Shown here: positions 1 to 8,131 of the stretch, piece after piece
Numbering within the stretch: position 1 is the first letter of the stretch
Layout: each line of letters starts with the position of its first letter
DNA from: JAGVSR01 sp964589785
GTDB lineage: Bacteria > Pseudomonadota > Alphaproteobacteria > Rhizobiales > Hyphomicrobiaceae
Assembly (NCBI GenBank): GCA_964589785.1
Contig: CAZPUQ010000006.1
Location: 62,001-126,000, forward strand
Direction of reading: 5' to 3'
DNA: 64,000 bases
Notes under the pieces: generated by a model
What the model saw: only the letters and a program-made list of their open reading frames with translations
Databases searched by the model: none
What the model was told of the DNA's origin: nothing
Made by a program: the position numbers and the translations under genes

Positions 1-210
1 ACGAAGGCCGAGGCGGAGGCCGCGGCGATCTCGTGGTGGTCCTCGCGCGCGGGAGCGCTGGGGCGCGGCTACGAGGCCTGGGAGAACGCCAAGGATCCAC
101 AGATCGACTGTCGCGACGAGCCCAACGGCAAGGTGACCTGTCAGGCGACGGCGCGGCCATGTCTGCCCGATGGGCAGACGCCGGAGGGCATTCCGAAGAT
201 CGACTCTTGA
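1..210 (+). CDS. C-terminal end of an unidentified protein (start outside window)
   Basis: An open frame runs in from the window edge and stops at TGA 208-210, giving the last 69 residues of a protein. The visible part has three cysteines (Cys37, Cys47 and Cys54 of the visible fragment) and ends in PKIDS. I do not recognise the family. The stop lies 13 bases before the next start, so it is probably co-transcribed with the DUF3617 gene. The spaced cysteines would suit an exported or membrane-anchored protein, but no domain can be named from so short a piece. Confidence 0.6.
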   Translation, partial: TKAEAEAAAISWWSSRAGALGRGYEAWENAKDPQIDCRDEPNGKVTCQATARPCLPDGQTPEGIPKIDS

Positions 211-223
211 GGAGCACACGTTG

Positions 224-658
224 GTGAAGACGCACGTTGCACGTTGGACGGCAGTCGCGGTGGCGCTGCTATGGGGCAGTCAGGTTTGGATGGGCCCGGC
301 CGCGGCGGCAGACGATGTGCCGGTGCGCCGGCCGGGGCAGTGGGAGCTGAAGACGATCTCGGCGGCGACCGGCACGATGGTCTCGCGCGTCTGCATTACG
401 CCCGAGGACAACATCATCGTGTCGCCGAGCCGGGGCACGTGCACCACTCCGAAAGTTCTGCGCGCCGGCGACCAGACCATTGTCGATACGGTCTGCAAGA
501 CGGCGGAGGGCGAGGAGCGGATCAGCACCCTGCTCACCGGCGACTTCACCGACTGGTACCGGGCCATCGTGAAGATGACGTTCGATCCGCCGGGCGGAGG
601 GCCACCCAACCTCGGCGTCACCATCGAAGGGCGCTTCCTGGGCGCGGAGTGCCCGTAG
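224..658 (+). CDS. Exported DUF3617-family protein
   Basis: The 144-residue product begins with a Sec-type signal peptide (basic VKTHVAR, hydrophobic core, AAA-A cleavage region near residue 24). The mature part starts with the PGQWEL segment and then has spaced cysteines (VCITPED, GTCTTPK, VCKTAEG, AECP), as expected of periplasmic DUF3617 proteins, whose function is unknown. I chose GTG 224, nine bases after the Shine-Dalgarno GAGGAG at 209-214. TTG 221 is equally possible. The frame also opens further upstream, but that would add residues before the signal peptide. Confidence 0.75.
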   Translation: MKTHVARWTAVAVALLWGSQVWMGPAAAADDVPVRRPGQWELKTISAATGTMVSRVCITPEDNIIVSPSRGTCTTPKVLRAGDQTIVDTVCKTAEGEERISTLLTGDFTDWYRAIVKMTFDPPGGGPPNLGVTIEGRFLGAECP

Positions 659-675
659 CGCCCTCAAATTGAAGT

Positions 676-705
676 GGCGGCCCGGATTTTGAGGTCCAGG
701 CCGCC
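676..705. terminator. Hairpin between convergent genes
   Basis: GGCGGCC (676-682) pairs with GGCCGCC (699-705), with an inner GGA/TCC pairing. It sits between the convergent ends of the DUF3617 gene and the pirin gene. Neither strand has a strong T-run, so this is only a possible bidirectional terminator. Confidence 0.35.
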
Positions 706-710
706 GCCCA

Positions 711-1589
711 TCAGGGCGCAGCGGACTGTCCGATGCGGCCGAAGCGGCCGTTCTGGTAGTCCAGCATCGCCTGCTTGATCTCGCCCACGGTATTCATGAC
801 GAAGGGGCCGTGCGCGACGACCGGTTCGTCGATCGGCTCGCCGGTCAGGATCAACAGTTTGGCGTCGCCGTTGGCCTCGATCGTGAGGCCTCCGCCCGTG
901 CGGCCGAGCACGACCGTCTGGGCCTCGCGCGCGATCTCCTGGCCGTTGACCTCGATCGTTCCTGCGAGAACGAGCACGGACAGCGTGTGTCCCTCCGGCA
1001 CGTCGAAGTCCGCGGTCTTGCCCGACGCCAGCCGAACGTCCCAGATGTTCATCGGCGTGAACGTCCGGGCTGGTCCGCGGGCATCACCGAACGCACCGGC
1101 GATGACGCGCAGCGTGCCGGCGCCGCCCGCAAGAGCGACACGCGGGATGTCGGCATCGAGAAGCGTCTGGTATCCGGGCTTGGCGGACTTGTCCCTGGCC
1201 GGCAGGTTGACCCAGAGCTGCACCATCTCGAAGCTGCCGCCCTTCGCCGCGAACGCCGGCGAGTGGAACTCCTCGTGGACGATGCCGGAGGCGGCCGTCA
1301 TCCACTGCACGTCGCCGGGCCCGATCAAGCCGCCGGCGCCCGTCGAGTCCCGATGCTCGACCTCGCCGTCGTAGACGATCGTGACCGTCTCGAAGCCCTT
1401 GTGCGGATGGGCGCCGACGCCGCGCCTGGCGGTCGTCGGCTCGAAGCGCGCCGGGCCGGCGTAGTCGAGCATGATGAACGGGCTGATATGCTGGCCCTGA
1501 TCGTCGTGGGAGAGCATCGTCCGCACCGGGAATCCGTCACCGACCCAGTGGGGCCGAGGCGCGCTGTGCACGCCAAGTATCTGTCTCAT
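711..1589 (-). CDS. Pirin family protein
   Basis: The 292-residue product is a bicupin of the pirin family (YhaK/quercetinase-like). The N-terminal cupin carries the metal-site pattern HPHKGFETVT followed by VEHRDS and IVHEEFH, so the His and Glu ligands are present. A second cupin-like domain with GEPIDEPVVAHGPF closes the protein, as is typical. Family members are iron-binding cytoplasmic proteins, some acting as quercetin dioxygenases. ATG 1589 is preceded by AAAGGACG; an upstream in-frame ATG at 1607 lacks a better site. It is divergent from the LysR gene at 1716, the usual arrangement of a regulator and its target. Confidence 0.9.
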   Translation of the reverse strand: MRQILGVHSAPRPHWVGDGFPVRTMLSHDDQGQHISPFIMLDYAGPARFEPTTARRGVGAHPHKGFETVTIVYDGEVEHRDSTGAGGLIGPGDVQWMTAASGIVHEEFHSPAFAAKGGSFEMVQLWVNLPARDKSAKPGYQTLLDADIPRVALAGGAGTLRVIAGAFGDARGPARTFTPMNIWDVRLASGKTADFDVPEGHTLSVLVLAGTIEVNGQEIAREAQTVVLGRTGGGLTIEANGDAKLLILTGEPIDEPVVAHGPFVMNTVGEIKQAMLDYQNGRFGRIGQSAAP

Positions 1590-1679
1590 GGCTGTCGTCC
1601 TTTCCATGACCGCGAGTGTCCGCGGTGTTGCGATGGCCGGAATATATGGTGGGACGCTCGAGCCGCCAGTCAGCCGATC

Positions 1680-1709
1680 TTGACTGGTCCGTCCCGAATT
1701 TGGGATAAT
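1680..1709 (+). promoter_or_regulatory. Sigma-70-like promoter of the LysR gene, predicted leaderless
   Basis: TTGACT (1680-1685), an 18-base spacer and GATAAT (1704-1709) form a good promoter. Transcription would begin about seven bases after the -10, at the ATG at 1716. No Shine-Dalgarno precedes this ATG, so the message should be leaderless or nearly so. Confidence 0.6.
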
Positions 1710-1715
1710 TAGTCT

Positions 1716-2663
1716 ATGCAGGACCTCAACGACCTCTACTATTTCGTGCAGGTGGTCGAGCACGGCGGCTATGCGGCGGCCAGCCGGGCGCTGGGCATTG
1801 CCAAGTCCAAGCTCAGCCGGCGCGTGCTGGAGCTGGAGGACCGCCTCGGCGTGCGCCTGCTGCAACGGTCCACCCGCAAGCTTGCCGTCACCGAGATCGG
1901 GCAGGAGTACTATCGTCATTGCGTGGCCATGCTTGTCGAGGCCGAGGCGGCACAGGAGGCGATCGAGAAGTCGCGGTCGGGACCGCAGGGGCTCATCCGC
2001 GTCAGTGCGCCACCGGCGCTCGTGTGCTTCGAGGTCGGGCCGATGATCGCCCGCTACATGGCGGCCAACCCGCGGGTTGCGGTCGAGCTCAATTCGACGT
2101 CGCGCCGGGTCGATGTCATCGGCGAGGCCATCGACGTGGCGCTGCGCGTGCGCTTTCCGCCGCTTGAGGAAACTGATCTCGTCATGCGCACGCTCGGCGC
2201 GAGCGAGCAGAGACTAGTCGCAAGCCCGTCCCTGGTGAAGGGCCTGACGCTGCCGCTGGTGCCGGCCGATCTCAAGGCGCTGCCAAGCCTCGATCTCGCG
2301 CCGAAGCTCGCCAAGCACGTCTGGCAGCTTCAGGGCGCCGACGGCGCGGAGGTTCGCATCTCCCACAAGCCGCGGCTCGTCACCGACGACATGGCGCAAC
2401 TGCTGCACGCGGCGATCGAAGGCATCGGCGTCGTGCAGCTTCCGACGATGGTGGCGGAGGATCACATCCGGTCCGAGCGGCTGATCGACGTCGTCCCGGG
2501 CTGGTCGCCGCGAGGCGGCATCGTGCATGCGGTTTTCGCCTCTCGCCGCGGGCTGTTGCCCTCCGTGCGCAGCTTCATCGACTTCCTGGCCGCGGACTAT
2601 GCGCGAGCGGCACGACGGGACAAGAGCCCGGCGCCGGATACGTTCGCCCCGACGAGGACCTGA
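1716..2663 (+). CDS. LysR family transcriptional regulator
   Basis: The 315-residue product has an N-terminal winged helix-turn-helix (about residues 1-60: NDLYYFVQVVEHGG, AASRALGIAKSKLSRRV, LEDRLGVRLLQRSTR) and a C-terminal periplasmic-binding-like effector domain (about 88-295). Length and layout are those of the LysR family, closest to the group that regulates divergent pirin or oxidoreductase genes. The sequence shows no ligand. It probably controls the pirin gene at 711-1589 and itself through the shared 126-base intergenic region. Its stop overlaps the start of the pentapeptide gene by one base, so the two are co-transcribed. Confidence 0.9.
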   Translation: MQDLNDLYYFVQVVEHGGYAAASRALGIAKSKLSRRVLELEDRLGVRLLQRSTRKLAVTEIGQEYYRHCVAMLVEAEAAQEAIEKSRSGPQGLIRVSAPPALVCFEVGPMIARYMAANPRVAVELNSTSRRVDVIGEAIDVALRVRFPPLEETDLVMRTLGASEQRLVASPSLVKGLTLPLVPADLKALPSLDLAPKLAKHVWQLQGADGAEVRISHKPRLVTDDMAQLLHAAIEGIGVVQLPTMVAEDHIRSERLIDVVPGWSPRGGIVHAVFASRRGLLPSVRSFIDFLAADYARAARRDKSPAPDTFAPTRT

Positions 2664-3454
2664 TGTCCGCGACACGCGTGCGATCCGCATCGGGCTTTTT
2701 CCTGGCAGCCGCGCTCCTGGCGTCGGGGCTGGCGGGGGCGGCCGACACGACGGCCAGAGCGGTCGCGGAGGCGCTCTTCAAGGCGCAGCGCGGCGCGACG
2801 CCGGTCGATTTTTCGAGGCGCGATCTCAGCTTCCTCGATTTCAGCATGCTCGACTTCAAGGCCGCGAACCTGTCGGGCGCCAATCTCTACGGAGCCGATC
2901 TGACGGACGCGAATCTGAGCAACAGCGATCTGCAGGACGCGGTGCTCGACCGCGCGCAGCTTGTCGGCACGGACTTCTCCGGTTCGAACCTGACGGGTGC
3001 AAAGATCCAGTTGCCGCATGCGATGGCGGAAGCCGGCTTCGACCGCAGCCGGGCGCCGCGCTTCCGAGGCGCGAATTTGTCCGGCGCGCGGCTCGTCGCG
3101 CGATTGGACGGCGCGGATTTCCGGCGTGCGACCCTCGCCAAGAGCAACCTCGCACCGTTCGGCGACACGACCCAGAACGCAACGGCGCAACGCTCCAGCC
3201 TGGCCGGATGCGATTTCTCCGCCGCAGTCCTGCGCGGCGCCGACCTCTCGAAAGTCAATTTGAAGTTCGCCAACCTGCGCCATGCGGACCTGCGCGACGC
3301 CAATCTCAGAGGCGCCGACCTGACGATGGCCGATCTGTCGGGGGCCGACCTCTCGGGCGCGACGCTGACGGGGGCAAAGCTCACCGGCGCAAATCTTCAA
3401 GGGACGCGCGGTCTGAGCGCCAAGGCCGACGGCGCCGCGAGCTCTTCGGATTGA
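2663..3454 (+). CDS. Exported pentapeptide-repeat protein
   Basis: The 263-residue product starts with a signal peptide (ASGFFLAAALLASGLAGAADT). It then has two blocks of A(D/N)LXX pentapeptide repeats, about residues 50-115 (ANLSGANLYGADLTDANL) and 130-255 (GADLTMADLSGADLSGATL), separated by a less regular stretch. Such repeats form a right-handed quadrilateral beta-helix, and exported members usually have unknown roles. The start overlaps the LysR stop (TGATG), showing translational coupling. There is no fused enzyme domain and no resemblance to the gyrase-protecting Qnr class beyond the repeat. Confidence 0.85.
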   Translation: MSATRVRSASGFFLAAALLASGLAGAADTTARAVAEALFKAQRGATPVDFSRRDLSFLDFSMLDFKAANLSGANLYGADLTDANLSNSDLQDAVLDRAQLVGTDFSGSNLTGAKIQLPHAMAEAGFDRSRAPRFRGANLSGARLVARLDGADFRRATLAKSNLAPFGDTTQNATAQRSSLAGCDFSAAVLRGADLSKVNLKFANLRHADLRDANLRGADLTMADLSGADLSGATLTGAKLTGANLQGTRGLSAKADGAASSSD

Positions 3455-3479
3455 TGGCGCTGCGGAGGCCGGAGTGGTC

Positions 3480-4490
3480 TCAGACCCAGAATCCCACATG
3501 GGCTCCGACGGGCGTGGCGTAGGCGCGCGATCCAGTTCCGACGAGGAGCGCCGGCCAGCGGTCCGCCGGGAGGAGGGTGAGTGCCGTCGAAAGCCCGTCG
3601 GCGTCAGTCGCGCGATCGGACACGACGCTGACGCTCGCGAACGCGTCGGCCGGGTGACCCGTCCGCGGATCGAGGATGTGCGCAAGCCGGCGTTTGGGGT
3701 CGGCGGCCGCTCCGCCGAGGTTGCTCGAGGTTGCGACCGCGCCGCCGGCCAGCGGCAGCTTCTCCACGATCCGCTCCGGGTCATAGGGATCGCGCAGGCC
3801 GACGCGCCACGCCGTCCCGTCCCACTTCGGCCCGAGCGCCAACTGCTCGCCCATGTCGACGAGCACGTGCGCAAATCCGCGCGCGCGCAGGATGTCGCCG
3901 ACCTTGTCCGTGATGTAGCCCTGCGCAATGCCGTTGAGCGTGAGCGCCATTCCGGGCCTGTCGAGCCGGATCGTGCCGCCCTCGATGTGAACGCCGCGCC
4001 AGCCGACCAGAGCCCCGGCCGCCGCCAAGTCCGCAGCGTCCGGTCCGCCGGACGGCGCACGGGCCGTGTCGAAATGACGGGCATGAAGGAGCCACAACGG
4101 CTGGATCGTGGGATCGAACGCGCCGTTCGTGCGCTCGGCCAACGCAAGCGCCTCCGCGAGCAGGAGACGCAAATCGGCGGGAGCCTCGTCGAGCCGTCCG
4201 GCCGCATTGAGGCGCATGAGCGCGCTGTCGGGGCGGTGCAGGCTGAAGATCGCCTCGAGTCGCGCCACCTCGGCGAGGCAGGCAAGAATGGCGTCGCGCG
4301 CTTCGGCTTCGTCGTAATGCTGCAGTGTCAGCATCGCGGGGGCACCGAGCGCCACGCCGCGCCACGTCGCCGTCCGCGGTGCGGAGGCGCGGAGCGGGCG
4401 CGGCAATGCGGAGAGGCCGGCCACACTCGCCGCGATCGCTATGAAGCGGCGCCGGGCGATGGGGATCAGGCGGTTCTTGTCCTGTATCAT
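3480..4490 (-). CDS. nosX: NosX, ApbE-type FAD:protein FMN transferase
   Basis: The 336-residue product begins with a Tat-like signal (IARRRFIAIAASVAG) and carries the ApbE fold: SLHRPDSALMRLN, NGIAQGYITDKV, GEQLALG, and the metal-binding DPRTGHPA plus SVVSDRATDADGLSTAL. ApbE enzymes attach FMN to a threonine of target proteins in the periplasm. In nos clusters this homologue flavinylates NosR, which here has the SGAT acceptor site. It is the last gene of the nos operon and overlaps nosL by four bases (ATGA). Assignment as NosX rests on the family plus its position. Confidence 0.92.
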   Translation of the reverse strand: MIQDKNRLIPIARRRFIAIAASVAGLSALPRPLRASAPRTATWRGVALGAPAMLTLQHYDEAEARDAILACLAEVARLEAIFSLHRPDSALMRLNAAGRLDEAPADLRLLLAEALALAERTNGAFDPTIQPLWLLHARHFDTARAPSGGPDAADLAAAGALVGWRGVHIEGGTIRLDRPGMALTLNGIAQGYITDKVGDILRARGFAHVLVDMGEQLALGPKWDGTAWRVGLRDPYDPERIVEKLPLAGGAVATSSNLGGAAADPKRRLAHILDPRTGHPADAFASVSVVSDRATDADGLSTALTLLPADRWPALLVGTGSRAYATPVGAHVGFWV

Positions 4491-5017
4491 GACGGACCTG
4501 CGCTTTCCTCGGGTGGCGCGGCCGCACTGCGCTTGGCTTCCGCATAATCGACCACACGCCCGCCATTCGTCGCGGCGAAGGTCTCCGCGGCGCCGCGCGC
4601 CTTGAACGGCACCGCCTCGCTGCCGCCCATGCCCGAGGCCTTGCGGCTTTCGACGACGTACCAGGCCTCGCTCGCGGCGACCCAGGCGCCGGGCGCCGGC
4701 TTCTCCCACGTCCCCTGCGCCATGTCGTTGACCCAGAAGGCGGCGATCTCGCGGTCGCTGACGATCTCCGTTTCGACGTAGGTGAGGGCGTCGCGAACGG
4801 AGGAGAACCACAACGGGTCGTTCCACCCCTTCGGCACGATCTGGCCTTTGGGTCCGGCGTGCTCCGCCAGTCCCATGCGGCAGAAGTAGCCGATCGCGTT
4901 CGCGTCCGGCTCGCGCGGCGCGGACATCTTCTGGTCTGCGGGACCGCAGGCGCCGAGAAGAAGCGCGGCCGCGACCGCGATGATGATGGCCTCGAGCGTG
5001 TGCCGTGCGCGCATCAT
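4487..5017 (-). CDS. nosL: NosL copper-binding lipoprotein
   Basis: The 176-residue product has a lipoprotein signal ending in the lipobox LGAC, then the NosL core with the Cu(I)-binding region YFCRMGLAEHAGPKGQI and later FWVNDMAQGTWEKP. NosL is an outer-membrane-anchored copper chaperone that delivers Cu(I) for NosZ CuZ-site assembly, working with NosDFY. The start at 5017 overlaps the nosY stop by one base. A GGAGG lies just upstream, and a second ATG at 5014 is an equally spaced alternative. The C-terminus is rich in Ala, Pro and Glu and is probably disordered. Confidence 0.93.
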   Translation of the reverse strand: MMRARHTLEAIIIAVAAALLLGACGPADQKMSAPREPDANAIGYFCRMGLAEHAGPKGQIVPKGWNDPLWFSSVRDALTYVETEIVSDREIAAFWVNDMAQGTWEKPAPGAWVAASEAWYVVESRKASGMGGSEAVPFKARGAAETFAATNGGRVVDYAEAKRSAAAPPEESAGPS

Positions 5018-5841
5018 CACGCCTCCCTGCGCTGGAAGACGAGGATGGCCGCCGCCAGCGGAAGAGCGATCCAGGCCAGAAGTGTGGCCAGAAGAACGGT
5101 CGGAGAGAAGTGCGCGGAGGCCGCCAGTCCGCCCATGCCCGAGATCTGCCGGACGTTCTCGAAGGAGGTGAGGTTGAACAGGCGATAGGCGTCCGCGGGG
5201 TTGAGAAGCAGGAAAGACGGGAAGACATCGGCGCCGACGCCGCCTTTGCTGGCGACCAGGAGCCCCATGAGGGCGAGATCGTAGACAATGACGAACACGA
5301 GCCACAGCCCCACCGCGAGGCCGGCCGCCGTGCTGCGCTCGGCCACGAGGACGCTCGCGAGATAGGCGAGCGCCAGGAAGGCCAGCCCGAGCAGGATGGA
5401 GCTGGCGAGCAGGCCTGAGAAGGCGCGCCAGCTTTCCGCGTCGGCACTCCCCGTCATCGCGGCGGCGAGGCCTGCCGCGCCGTAGCCGACCAACGTCGCC
5501 ACCGCGAGGATGGCCGCGTGGCCGAGGAACTTGCCGAGGATGATCTCGCTGCGGCTGACGGGATAGGTGAGCATGAGCAGCAGACAGCCTCGCTCGCTCT
5601 CGCCGACGATGGAATCGTACCCGATGAGCAGGGCGATGAGGGGAACGAGGAAGATCGTGAGGCTTGAGATGCTGACCACGACCACCGCGAGCGGCTTGGC
5701 TTCGACGAGCCCGGCCGGAGCCGAGCCGAGGAAGGTGAGCGCGAAGGCGAGCGCTGCCAGAAGGAGGGTGGCGCCCGCGACCCACTTGTTGCGCAGCCCG
5801 TCGCGGAACTCCTTCTGGGCGAGGACGAGGACGGGTGTCAT
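5017..5841 (-). CDS. nosY: NosY ABC transporter permease
   Basis: The 274-residue inner-membrane protein has six predicted membrane segments. It starts with the LVLAQKEFRDGLRNKWV region typical of NosY and has the VGESERGCLLLMLTYPVSRSEIILGKF loop that contacts the ATPase. NosY pairs with NosF and periplasmic NosD to mature the CuZ centre of nitrous-oxide reductase. It overlaps nosF by four bases at its start and nosL by one base at its end, as in a coupled operon. Confidence 0.95.
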   Translation of the reverse strand: MTPVLVLAQKEFRDGLRNKWVAGATLLLAALAFALTFLGSAPAGLVEAKPLAVVVVSISSLTIFLVPLIALLIGYDSIVGESERGCLLLMLTYPVSRSEIILGKFLGHAAILAVATLVGYGAAGLAAAMTGSADAESWRAFSGLLASSILLGLAFLALAYLASVLVAERSTAAGLAVGLWLVFVIVYDLALMGLLVASKGGVGADVFPSFLLLNPADAYRLFNLTSFENVRQISGMGGLAASAHFSPTVLLATLLAWIALPLAAAILVFQRREA

Positions 5842-6785
5842 GCGATGTCCTCCGCACCGGATGGGGCCGAGATCGGCCGGCCGCTGAAGTGCAGGTAGAG
5901 GTCATCGAGCGTCGGCAGGCGCACGTCGACATCGGTGCACAGGTCGCCGCAGTCGGCGAGCGCACGCAACAGGTCCATCTTCTGTGGGACAGGGCAATTA
6001 AAGTCGATGTACTCCGCGTTTCCGGCAAGCGTCTTGTGGAAAGCCCCGTTGAGCTTTTTCGACAACGCGGACGCGTTCCCCTTGGCGCGCACGATGACGG
6101 GCAGCCCCGCCTTCATCCGCAACGTCTCGAGGTCTCCGAAGGCGACGAGCCGCCCGTCGCGCATGATGGCGGCGAGATCGGTGCGCGCCTCGAGCTCGGT
6201 GAGAATATGGGATGATAGGATCACCGTCGTTCCCGCTGCGGTGAGGCTGCGGATGATCTCGAAGAACTCCGTCCGGAGGACAGGATCGAGGCCCGTGGTG
6301 GGCTCGTCGAGCAGCATGAGCCGCGGCCGCCCGATGAGCGACTGGGCGAGGCCAAGGCGCTGGCGCATACCTTTGGAGTAGGTCTTCACCTTCTGGCCGG
6401 CGGCGCCGGCAAGCCCGACGCGTTGGAGCAATTCGTGCGCCTCGGCAAGCGGCGCCTTCTTCAGACGGGCGTAGAACAAAAGCGTATCGGCGCCGGTCAT
6501 CTGGTCGTGGAAGGCGACGTTCTCGGGCAGAAAGCCGAGCTTCGCCCTGAAGTCCACGCCTGCGGCGGCCGGATCCTGCCCCAGCACATCGACGCGCCCG
6601 CGCGTCGGACGGATCAAGCCGAGGATGAGCTTCATCAAAGTCGTCTTGCCGGCGCCGTTATGACCGATGAGCGCGACGCAGCGGCCCTCGGGCACGGTCA
6701 ACGTCACGTCGTCGAGGACGGTGCGCCCGCCGTAGTCCTTTCCGACCCCTTCCATGGCCACGGGTGTCATTGCCACGGGTGTCAT
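5838..6785 (-). CDS. nosF: NosF ABC transporter ATP-binding protein
   Basis: The 315-residue cytoplasmic ATPase has Walker A GHNGAGKTT, signature YSKGMRQRLGLAQ, Walker B LMLLDEPTTGLD and the H-loop SSHILTE. It powers the NosDFY machine that matures NosZ. The N-terminus is odd: a tandem copy of a 15-base unit gives MTPVAMTPVAM, leaving three in-frame ATGs (6785, 6770, 6755). I chose 6785 because GAGG precedes it at a good distance and it lies seven bases beyond the nosD stop. The true fold probably begins at MEGVGKDYG. Confidence 0.94.
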   Translation of the reverse strand: MTPVAMTPVAMEGVGKDYGGRTVLDDVTLTVPEGRCVALIGHNGAGKTTLMKLILGLIRPTRGRVDVLGQDPAAAGVDFRAKLGFLPENVAFHDQMTGADTLLFYARLKKAPLAEAHELLQRVGLAGAAGQKVKTYSKGMRQRLGLAQSLIGRPRLMLLDEPTTGLDPVLRTEFFEIIRSLTAAGTTVILSSHILTELEARTDLAAIMRDGRLVAFGDLETLRMKAGLPVIVRAKGNASALSKKLNGAFHKTLAGNAEYIDFNCPVPQKMDLLRALADCGDLCTDVDVRLPTLDDLYLHFSGRPISAPSGAEDIA

Positions 6786-6792
6786 GGCGACC

Positions 6793-8127
6793 TCACATGA
6801 TGGGCCGGCTGTCGCTTCCCGCCTGGGCGGGATCGCGCGGTGCCGGTGTCAGATCAACCCCCGCAGGCATGGCTACCGGGGGCGGGCCGGGGAGCATGAG
6901 CGGGTGGCTGTCGATCGCGCCGCCGGGGTAGAGCGACGGCAACTGCTCCTGCACGAAGCGCAATGTCTGCACGGCCGGGCTCGCAACGAGCAGCTTGGCG
7001 AGAGGATAGCGCCACAGAACCCAGTCGACGAGCGTATTCGGGCGGTAGGCGGAATCGGCAATTCCGTTGCCGTCGAGATCGAAGGCAGGGTTGTCGCTCC
7101 AGTAGTTGCCGCGGCCCTCCCGCGACCATTCGTAGTCCCTGAGCCCGGTGTACTTCACCTGGAACTCGTTGGCGAGGAAGGTGTTGCCGTGAAACCGGTT
7201 GTTCTCGGACCCGCCGGTGAAATGCACGCCCACGCCGCATTGCTCGAAGCGGTTGTCGTGGATGTCGTTGCCGGCGGACGTGTAGACGAACAGGCATTTC
7301 TCGCCCGTTCCATAGATGAAGTTCTGCGCGACCTGCGACTTGTGCGTCGTGTGCAGCATCAGCCCGTGGCTGAGATCGGAGACCGACAGGTTGCGAAAGA
7401 CCTTGAGGTTCTTCGAGTACATAAGCGCGAAGCCGACCCGGTTGCGGATGGAGACGTTGTCCGTCACCTCGTTGTCGTTGGCGTACATATAGTGGATGGC
7501 GAAGCGCAGGCCCTCGAAGCGGTTGGCGCGGATGACGTTGCCGTGGCTGATCTCGATGTAGATGCCGTCGCGGCCGCTGGTGACGGTATTACCTTCGACC
7601 ACCGAGCCGGTGTTGTTCCAGATGTGGATGCCGTTGCCGCGGTCGTTCGGCCACAGGTCGCTGCGGTTGGCGATCCGGTTCGACCGGACGGTCGCCGACT
7701 TCGAACCGTGCAGGACGATGCCGAACAGGTTGCCCTCGAGCCGGTTGCTCTCGATCGTCGCGTGATCGGCACCCTTGGCAACGAAGATGCCGCTGTCGAA
7801 GGTCTCGCCCTGCTTGCCCGATCCTTTGATCGTCAGATTGCGCACGGTGACGTGCGGGGCGAGGATCTTGATCGCCGTGCCGGTTCCGCCGGCATCGATC
7901 GCCGCGCCCTCGACGCCTTCGATCGTTATCGGCTTCTCGACGAGCACCGGACCGGCGTGGGCGCCGGGCTGGAGCACGAGGCGGTCGCCGGGCTCGGCGG
8001 CTGCGATCGCCTCGGCCAGGTGGGTCGGCCCGGGCGCGACCTCGATATCGGCCGCGCGCACACCGAGGCTGCCGGCCAGGAAGATCCCGGCCGTCAACCC
8101 GAGCATGGCGCGCGGCCCAATCGTCAT
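6793..8127 (-). CDS. nosD: NosD periplasmic copper-processing beta-helix protein
   Basis: The 444-residue product has a Sec signal peptide (MLGLTAGIFLAGSLGVRA-AD) and then a right-handed parallel beta-helix of CASH/PbH1 repeats. Many turns contain the pattern N.ieg N.i, for example VRSNRIANRS and IRANRFEGLRFAIHY. NosD receives copper and works with NosFY to build the CuZ site of NosZ. The C-terminal part (YWSDNPAFDLDGNGIADSAYRPN) is the conserved NosD tail. It lies four bases downstream of nosZ and is close to the usual family length. Confidence 0.95.
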   Translation of the reverse strand: MTIGPRAMLGLTAGIFLAGSLGVRAADIEVAPGPTHLAEAIAAAEPGDRLVLQPGAHAGPVLVEKPITIEGVEGAAIDAGGTGTAIKILAPHVTVRNLTIKGSGKQGETFDSGIFVAKGADHATIESNRLEGNLFGIVLHGSKSATVRSNRIANRSDLWPNDRGNGIHIWNNTGSVVEGNTVTSGRDGIYIEISHGNVIRANRFEGLRFAIHYMYANDNEVTDNVSIRNRVGFALMYSKNLKVFRNLSVSDLSHGLMLHTTHKSQVAQNFIYGTGEKCLFVYTSAGNDIHDNRFEQCGVGVHFTGGSENNRFHGNTFLANEFQVKYTGLRDYEWSREGRGNYWSDNPAFDLDGNGIADSAYRPNTLVDWVLWRYPLAKLLVASPAVQTLRFVQEQLPSLYPGGAIDSHPLMLPGPPPVAMPAGVDLTPAPRDPAQAGSDSRPIM

Positions 8128-8131
8128 GCCG

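Noticed and set aside
2597..4285. 562-codon minus-strand frame spanning the pentapeptide gene and nosX
   Set aside because: It crosses two well-supported genes and is Arg/Ser-rich noise.
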